From Holacanthus passer (lineage: Eukaryota; Chordata; Actinopteri; Pomacanthidae): 64,000 nucleotides of DNA. Where the stretch lies: NCBI GenBank assembly GCA_025331565.1, contig JAFREQ010000046.1:3040501-3104500 (forward strand), given 5' to 3'. The first letter of the stretch is position 1. Each line of letters begins with the position of its first letter. Made by a program: the position numbers and the translations under genes. Shown here one piece after another: positions 56,421 through 64,000 of this stretch. The notes under the pieces were generated by a model that did not search any database, had not been told where the DNA came from, and saw nothing but the letters and a program-made list of their open reading frames with translations.

Positions 56421-57840
56421 GGCTGTGTGGGGTCTTTGTCCGGGATGTCTGCACTGTTTTCTCGGTGAGTTTGTTCTGGTGTTTGTGGAGCTGCTTGTTG
56501 GCTGGAGTTTGACTGTGCTGCCGTGTTGACTGTGTTTCTCTCGGGTGTCCAGGACGAGTTTCTCCGGGGAGAGACGGTGGCGGTTGAGCTAAGCTAACGA
56601 TGCTAACGTTAGCTTCTGGTAGCTTCAGTTATTAAAGCTGCTGAAGTCAAAACGTAATAATAAGTGTTATAGTTTATGGTGTTAATACTTTAGAATAAAA
56701 AGCGACTGTGTGAGGTTGGAAAATAAAGATCCTCCACATTTGTTAACTAATTTTATATAATGTCAAACTGAACAGTGTGTAAATACAATAAAGTTTTTGT
56801 AACTTCAAAATATTAACTTCTCATCTCTGAATGTTTCCAGAAATAATGTTAATCCAGATGTTGTTATTGGTTCAGCTGGAGTTGGTTATTGAAGCTAAAC
56901 AGTAACATAAAAGTAGACTGTCCACAAACTCAAACATTATTATTTATATTTATATTATTGCTAAAACAGAAATTTTATGTTTACTATGCTCCAGAAACTG
57001 ACTGACTGTGATCTGCTGGAGGCTGAAATGTTGACATATAACGTTACCTCGGCTTATTAAAGTACCATAACAGGTGCCACCAGGTTAGCCGGCTCATTAA
57101 ACCGGCTCCACCCTCGCTCCACCTCTTTGTCCATATTTGGATTAACCGGTGTTAGGTGACGTCACCACTGCCAAGATGACTGCGCGCTATGATTAGCTTC
57201 ATTTTTGCTCTTCAGAAATCGACGGGTGTTGGTGAACATGATGTTGAATCCAAGCGGAGCTGTCATTTCCGCAGCCTGAAATCTGACATTTGACTTTTTA
57301 AATATAATAATATGTAATAATATATAGTCTAATAGTTTAACCTTCCACACATGAAAATATAGGCGACTAGTTTTGATAAAGTAAAAACCTTGTCGGCCTC
57401 CTGAATTAAAGGATCAAACATTTAACTCTGAGTGTTCAGGCGGATAAGTTTGCTTTGTATAAATTAAAGGAGGCTTTTCTAGGACTAAAAACTAGTGTCC
57501 CAGATTTCAGGCTGAGCTGCTCCAGATTAGAAAATCCACAAGTTCTGAAACCATTTGGCACAAAGAACACCAACATACAGTATGTGACATTTTCTCTTTG
57601 AGTAGAATATCTGGAAATGATCTTCTGATTATATAAGGAGGCATGTTGGGGTTTATTCAGTCTACTGGGAGCAAAAGTTCAACTTGTGTAAATCTAAGAG
57701 GTTTTTGGTTAAAAAAAAAAAATTGATTCATAGTTTTATGGATTTATGTGACGTTAACAAGCAGAAAAACAGTTAGTTCATCAGTGAAGGAGCTTAATAT
57801 GGGACTAATGTGCATTTATCTCTTCTTCTTCCACATGAAA
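56420..57840. other. intergenic between duplicated segments
   Basis: It begins with a CpG-richer patch (to about 56620) ending CTAAGCTAACGATGCTAACGTTAGC, then AT-rich sequence. 57225-57285 repeats the GTTGGTGAACATGATGTTGAATCCAAGC word of segment A. No gene recognised. Confidence 0.45.
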
Positions 57841-57849
57841 GTGAATATG

Positions 57850-58018
57850 ACAGATGTTGAATCCAAGCAGAACTTTAAGGGCATGATGTCATAAATGGAG
57901 GCGGGACAATCGTCAAACAGGAAGTACACCACCTTTGAGGGTGGCTCAAAGGTCGGTGACATTTCGTTTTTACGTAGTTGTATGTGACGCAACTTGTATG
58001 AAAACAGAAATCTAAGAA
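57850..58018. repeat. duplicated segment B leading into the tandem array
   Basis: It is the counterpart of 55510-55690: AGATGTTGAATCCAAGCAGAAC, GGAGGCGGGACAATCGTCAAACAGGAAG, TTACGTAGTTGTATGTGACGCAACTTGTATGAAAAC. It joins directly to the first array unit. Confidence 0.8.
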
Positions 58019-61000
58019 GCTTGAAATACAAAAATGGATTCATAGTTTTATCATTCTTGACGTTACCAAACATAAAAAACAACAGTGTATACACTGATGT
58101 TCAGGGTGGAGGCGAGTTGAAGGGCAATAGTCTCTAATAAGCTCACTTCTATAGTATATAAAATCTGCAACCACTAAACATGTCTGAATATATTTCCACA
58201 ACTATTAAAGTAAACTAAAGAATTTCACTTTCTGAGCTTTGTGACTAAGACTATAACTGGTTGATGTTCCAACAGCTAAACCTTAGTTTGAAGAAAAAAG
58301 TAATGTTACACCAGAGTTCTCCATAACCTCCATAATAATAATCATTAACTAATTTACTAGCTGATCAATAATTCTCATCATTTTCCAGACATATTTTTCG
58401 GTTTGTCAAAAGTGAGAATTTGACACAGTGTATAGTCCATGATCGTAAACGATGAGTTTTGGACTGTTGTTGTGATGGTCATTTTTTCACTATTTTTGAC
58501 ATTTATCAGACTAAAAATGAATCGATTAATCAAAAATAATTGACAGATTAATTGATAATGACAATTGTTCATCTTTGGTTTTAGACCAGTAGTTCAGTAA
58601 AACAACCAATATGAAAACATCATTACGTCTGACTGAATTATGAAATTACAACAGGATTTTTATGATGCTCGAAATACAAAAATGGATTCATAGTTTTAGA
58701 ATTCTTGACAAGTTAACAAGCATAAAAAACAACAGTGTATACACTGATGTTCAGGGTGGAGGCGAGTCGAAGGGCAATAGTCTCTAATAGTCTCACTTCT
58801 ATAATATATAAAATCTGCAACCACCAAACATGTCTGAATATATTTCCACAACTATTAAAGTAAAATAAAGAATTTCACTTTCTGAGTTTTGTGACTAAGA
58901 CTATAACTGGTTGATGTTCCAACAGCTAAACCTTAGTTTGAGGGGAAAAAAAGCGATGTCACACCAGAGTTCTCCATAACCTCCATAATCATAATCATTA
59001 ACTATTTTACTAGCTGATCAATCATTCTCATCATTTTTCAAACATATTTTTCGGTTTGTCAAAAGTGAGAATTTGACACAGTGTATAGTCCATGATCGTA
59101 AACGATGAGTTTTGGACTGTTGTTGTGATGGTCATTTTTTCACTATTTTTGACATTTATCAGACTGAAAATGAATCGATTAATCAAAAATAATTGACAGA
59201 TTAATTGATAATGACAATAATTGTTCGTCTTTGGTTTTAGACCAGTAGTTCAGTAAAACAACCAATATGAAAACATCATTACGTCTGACTGAATTATGAA
59301 ATTACAACAGGATTTTTATGACGCTCGAAATACAAAAATGGATTCATAGTTTTATCATTCTTGACAAGTTAACAAGCATAAAAAACAACAGTGTATACAC
59401 TGATGTTCAGGGTGGAGGCGAGTCGAAGGGCAATAGTCTCTAATAGTCTCACTTCTATAATATATAAAATCTGCAACCACTAAACATGTCTGAATATATT
59501 TCCACAACTATTAAACTAAACTAAACAATTTCACTTTCTGAGTTTTGTGACTAAGACTATAACTGGTTGATGTTCCAACAGCTAAACCTTAGTTTGAAGA
59601 AAAAAGCGATGTCACACCAGAGTTCTCCATAACCTCCATAATCATAATCATTAACTATTTTACTAGCTGATCAATCATTCTCATCATTTTTCAAACATAT
59701 TTTTCGGTTTGTCAAAAGTGAGAATTTGACACAGTGTATAGTCCATGATCGTAAACGATGAGTTTTGGACTGTTGTTGTGATGGTCATTTTTTCACTATT
59801 TTTGACATTTATCAGACTAAAAATGAATCGATTAATCAAAAATAATTGACAGATTAATTGATAATGACAATTGTTCATCTTTGGTTTTAGACCAGTAGTT
59901 CAGTAAAACAACCAATATGAAAACATCATTACGTCTGACTGAATTATGAAATCATAACAGGATTTTTTTAACCTCCATAATCATAATCATTAACTATTTT
60001 ACAAGCTGATCAATCATTCTCATCATTTTTCAAACATATTTTTCGGTTTGTCAAAAGTGAGAATTTGACACAGTGTATAGTCCATGATAGTAAACGATGA
60101 GTTTTGGACTGTTGTTGTGATGGTCATTTTTTCACTATTTTTGACATTTATCAGACTGAAAATGAATCAATTAATCAAAAATAATTGACAGATTAATTGA
60201 TAAGGATAAGGAAAATAATTGTTCATCTTTGGGTTTTAGACCAGTAGTTCAGTAAAACAACCAATATGAAAACATCATTACGTCTGACTGAATTATGAAA
60301 TCATAACAGGATTTTTATGAAGCTCTAAATACAAAAATGGATTCATAGTTTTATCATTCTTGACGTTAACAAACATAAAAAACAACAGTGTATACACTGA
60401 TGTTCAGGGTGGAGGCGAGTCGAAGGGCAATAGTCTCTAATAGTCTCACTTCTATAATATATAAAATCTGCAACCACTAAACATGTCTGAATATATTTCC
60501 ACAACTATTAAAGTAAAATAAAGAATTTCACTTTCTGAGTTTTGTGACTAAGACTATAACTGGTTGATGTTCCAACAGCTAAACCTTAGTTTGAAGAAAA
60601 AAGCGATGTCACACCAGAGTTCTCCATAACCTCCATAATCATAATCATTAACTATTTTACTAGCTGATCAATCATTCTCATCATTTTTCAAACATATTTT
60701 TCGGTTTGTCAAAAGTGAGAATTTGACACAGTGTATAGTCCATGATAGTAAACGATGAGTTTTGGACTGTTGTTGTGATGGTCATTTTTTCACTATTTTT
60801 GACATTTATCAGACTGAAAATGAATCGATTAATCGAAAATAATTGACAGATTAATTGTTAGTCTTTGGGTTTTAGACCAGTAGTTCAGTGAAACAACCAA
60901 TATGAAAACATCATTACGTCTGACTGAATTAAGAAATCATAACAGGATTTTTATGAAGCTCTAAATACAAAAATGGATTCATAGTTTTATCATTCTTGAC

Positions 61001-61612
61001 GTTAACAAACATAAAAAACAACAGTGTATACACTGATGTTCAGGGTGGAGGCGAGTCGAAGGGCAATAGTCTCTAATAGTCTCACTTCTATAATATATAA
61101 AATCTGCAACCACTAAACATGTCTGAATATATTTCCACAACTATTAAACTAAACTAAAGAATTTCACTTTCTGAGTTTTGTGACTAAGACTATAACTGGT
61201 TGATGTTCCAACAGCTAAACCTTAGTTTGAAGAAAAAAGCGATGTCACACCAGAGTTCTCCATAACCTCCATAATCATAATCATTAACTATTTTACTAGC
61301 TGATCAATCATTCTCATCATTTTTCAAACATATTTTTCGGTTTGTCAAAAGTGAGAATTTGACACAGTGTATAGTCCATGATCGTAAACAATGAGTTTTG
61401 GACTGTTGTTGTGATGGTCATTTTTTCACTATTTTTGACATTTATCAGACTGAAAATGAATCGATTAATCAAAAATAATTGACAGATTAATTGATAAGGA
61501 TAAGGAAAATAATTGTTCATCTTTGGGTTTTAGACCAGTAGTTCAGTAAAACAACCAATATGAAAATATCATTACGTCCGACTGAATTATGAAATCATAG
61601 CAGGATTCTTAT
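58019..61612. repeat. tandem array of ~650-bp units (five full, one partial)
   Basis: Units start at the GCTC(G/T)AAATACAAAAATGG word: 58019-58666, 58667-59322, 59323-59968, partial 59969-60321 (right half only), 60322-60957 and 60958-61612. Copies are nearly identical by eye, with scattered substitutions and small indels (e.g. an added GGATAAGGAAAA in two copies). Each contains GTGTATACACTGATGTTCAGGG, GGTTGATGTTCCAACAGCTAAACC, ATTTTTCGGTTTGTCAAAAGTG and AATGAATCGATTAATCAAAAATAATTG. The last piece resembles the GATTAATCG-type fish repeat. No conserved open frame. Confidence 0.95.
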
Positions 61613-61840
61613 GAAAAAAAGATTCATAAAATAATGAAAATAATCAGTAGCTGCCAAACAAAGTCAGTCTCATCGTGGCGACAGGAAAAGTCACTAAAGT
61701 CATTATTCCTCTGCAGAACATGAATATCAGCAACAAAACTTTATAACAATCCGTTTAAGATTATAAGATTATTCTGCTAATGTGGCTAAAAATTGACAAA
61801 ATATTACATATGCATCAATAATAAGACGAAAACAAGACGT
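61613..61840. other. spacer right of the tandem array
   Basis: AT-rich sequence without a recognised feature. Confidence 0.4.
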
Positions 61841-64000
61841 GTTTCTTAAAAAGAAGTGTTTTATTTCCTTTTTAACAAAGCCCAATACAGATTTGAAGCA
61901 AAACTGGGGAACACTGGTAAATTTCAATCCAATCATCATGTCTGGGGACACCCACAAAAAGATGAGCTTCAAATAAAAAAAAAGACACCTAAAATAATCA
62001 TACAACCCAGAAATGGGGCAAAGAAAATAATGGTGCATGTTGTCCGAGAACTATAAAAAAAAAAAATTGACAGTAAGAAACAAAACGTTCATGCCAGCAG
62101 CTGTTGGGGAGGTAAATAAAATCAGACTTCTTCTAGTAAAATAAATGTCAGATGTGACAGATCTAATATCCACGACATCTGTTAACGGCTTCCAAAGAAC
62201 CAATAAACCTAAGATAAATGACAGTTACTATCAATATGCTAGAAATTTAAATCTTGGATGAGTAATCTGGTCAAATACATCTAAAAACACATTTTACACT
62301 TTGAGCTCAGGTGTGTAGTTATATGAAGAAACTATGAATTAAATTTTTGATAAATTTCCTCTGTGGTCAAATTTCACACAGAATTTCTCTCAAAACTGAT
62401 GAAATCAAATGTATTTTTTTATTCTTTTGACAGAAGTGACACAAGTGGAGACTCTGCTGTTGTGAGTCTCTTTAGACACGATTTTTTTTTTTCTTCTAGA
62501 AAGAAATTACGCCAAAGAGAATTAAGAATCAAATTTGACACGTCAGTGAAAATGGAAGCAATAATCAAAATGACATTGGGTTAAAGGTTTTTACAACTAA
62601 TTTGTTACACAAAGATATATTAAACAGTTTAACTTGCTGACCATGAGTACATTTTGGGCTGGGAATAAAAGTACCACGTCTAAATAATTTAACGGCAGGT
62701 AGATCTAAGATTGTAAAGTACATTTATTATTAATGGCAGACATTCGTCATCTGAGGGATCTAATTGAATTAGACTTAAGAAGGGCGATACCAGTCCACTG
62801 ACTTTCAACTTGTACCAATCACTTGAATCAGGGACGTTTAGAAGCCAAGAATAAAGATGGAGAAAGAAAATGTAGTTTAGCTGTGGCTGAATATTTCTGT
62901 CGAGAATTCAACTGGCACGTGTTGTCCTTTGAAATCTGAAATTACAGACAGATATGAAATGAGCTGATCCACCTATGTAAACACAGTGATTTTCTGATAC
63001 AGAAAAATACTAAGTGGACAATGTATATCGATCTTTAACAATATCCATCGGCTGAAAACACCAGTCTGCTTTGATATATTCTCATGTGGGAACATATATA
63101 TTTTATAACAAAATAAATCTATACTGTTGTTTTGGTGGTGATGGTCGATAAGGGCTGTACAATCCCATCATCCCATTCTCTGAGTGCTCGAACCGTCTTT
63201 GTCCGTCCCAACAAAGAACTGCATGTACGCTTAACTCTGTAAGAAATAGTACTTGTGACTGAAGCAGCTCAAATACTCAAAAGGCTCTGCCTGAGAAGAA
63301 CATTAGTTTGAAGCGAAAACAGAAAGACTAATAAAATACTCATCTTTTCCATCTTTATACCAGTTGTTAAAGTAATTTATAATAAAGTGTATGTTGCTAT
63401 TATCTTTAAAAATCATAAGCAGTTTCTTTACTGTATCTTGGCATTTTGACACAAAATATCCTCCAGGATATTTACACAGGAAAAGATACTTTTCAAGCAA
63501 TAAAACAAGCTTATATTGTGGGCTGCAACAGAATAAAACACAATTCTGAAGAAATAATGGAGAAAGAATTGCATAGCAGATCAGAATATAACTAAACAGG
63601 AACTGATCCTTTTTGGTATGGTGCACTTTGATTCATGACTTTGCACATGTTCACATATGTACATGAAATAGTAAGTCCATTCATAGTTTCACCTGCCCAC
63701 AGTAGAGATCAAGTTTACTTCTGCACTATAATGCTCAACAGTAAGAAGGCAGGACGCCGACGTCTCGTCCTCGCTGCTCTTCTGATAAAAGTCCATAGGA
63801 GTCTTTTCAAAAAAATTAAACTTTGTTTAAAAAGTGCCATTTTGCTACATTTATCAGCTGACCCACGGTCTGCTACTGAACAGTTAACACAAGCAAATGT
63901 GTTACACAGCCCCCCCCCACCCCACCCCACCCCACAACGTCACACAGTTTCCTGATTCTATGAGTTTTGGTCACATGGACAATCACACACGCACAGCCAC
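61840..64000 (-). other. AT-rich unique tract, possibly minus-strand 3' UTR
   Basis: No coding signal. On the minus strand an AATAAA lies at 61865-61860 with a U/G-rich stretch beyond it (GTCTTGTTTTCGTC), which would fit a 3' end near 61845. A Pumilio-type TGTACATA occurs on the minus strand at 63663-63656. The tract is free of the repeats that fill the neighbouring sequence. No protein is visible, so the gene, if any, cannot be named. Confidence 0.25.
63910..63933 (-). repeat. G-run tract with quadruplex potential
   Basis: The + strand has C9-A-C4-A-C4-A-C4, so the minus strand has four G runs of four or more separated by single T residues, a canonical short-loop G-quadruplex motif. Confidence 0.8.

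Noticed and set aside
56160..56620. CpG-rich patch with CRE-like TGACGTCA, resembling a promoter with first exon
   Set aside because: The flanking words match abundant fish repeats, so the promoter look is probably borrowed. No downstream exon follows.
58378..61520. Repeated small minus-strand open frames with the same start (58378-58572, 59684-59878, 61317-61520)
   Set aside because: They recur only because they lie in the 650-bp tandem units. Lengths and ends vary, other copies break the frame, and no coding signature is present.

Overview
This window is vertebrate nuclear DNA, almost certainly from a ray-finned fish of the percomorph type. It is AT-rich, has short introns with GT/AG borders, and carries dispersed repeats typical of teleosts. 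It holds one complete, clearly recognisable gene on the + strand: tenascin-C (tnc), a large secreted extracellular-matrix glycoprotein. I can place 28 coding exons (22061-42753) that join in one open frame of 7125 nt (2374 residues plus stop). A likely non-coding first exon lies near 15.5-15.83 kb, and a short 3' UTR has tandem AATAAA signals at 43.41-43.44 kb.

Protein order: signal peptide and oligomerisation region (exon 2); one half plus 13 EGF-like repeats in a single 1.3-kb exon (exon 3); constant fibronectin type III (FNIII) domains 1-5 (exons 4-10); eight phase-1/phase-1 cassette exons in the place where tetrapod TNC is alternatively spliced (exons 11-18); FNIII 6-8 (exons 19-24); and a C-terminal fibrinogen-like globe (exons 25-29). 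Cassette identities are A-like with a long acidic extension, a degenerate Pro/Ser/Thr-rich A-like exon, A-like, B, two domains in the AD2/AD1 slot, C with a 12-residue insertion, and D. FNIII-3 lacks the RGD motif known from mammalian and avian TNC.

Regions. 1-15.45 kb: no gene recognised; it contains an L2-like LINE fossil (6.5-7.05 kb) and several dispersed fish repeats. 15.45-43.46 kb: tnc. 43.5-54.3 kb: intergenic, with repeats, two LINE 3' ends, and GC/CpG-richer unique blocks that look like candidate conserved regulatory elements. 55.4-61.6 kb: duplicated repeat segments leading into a tandem array of about 650 bp per unit (five full copies and one partial). 61.8-64 kb: AT-rich unique sequence without coding signal, possibly the 3' UTR of a minus-strand gene lying to the right of the window.

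All calls come from reading the sequence and from knowledge of the tenascin family. No alignment or database search was run.
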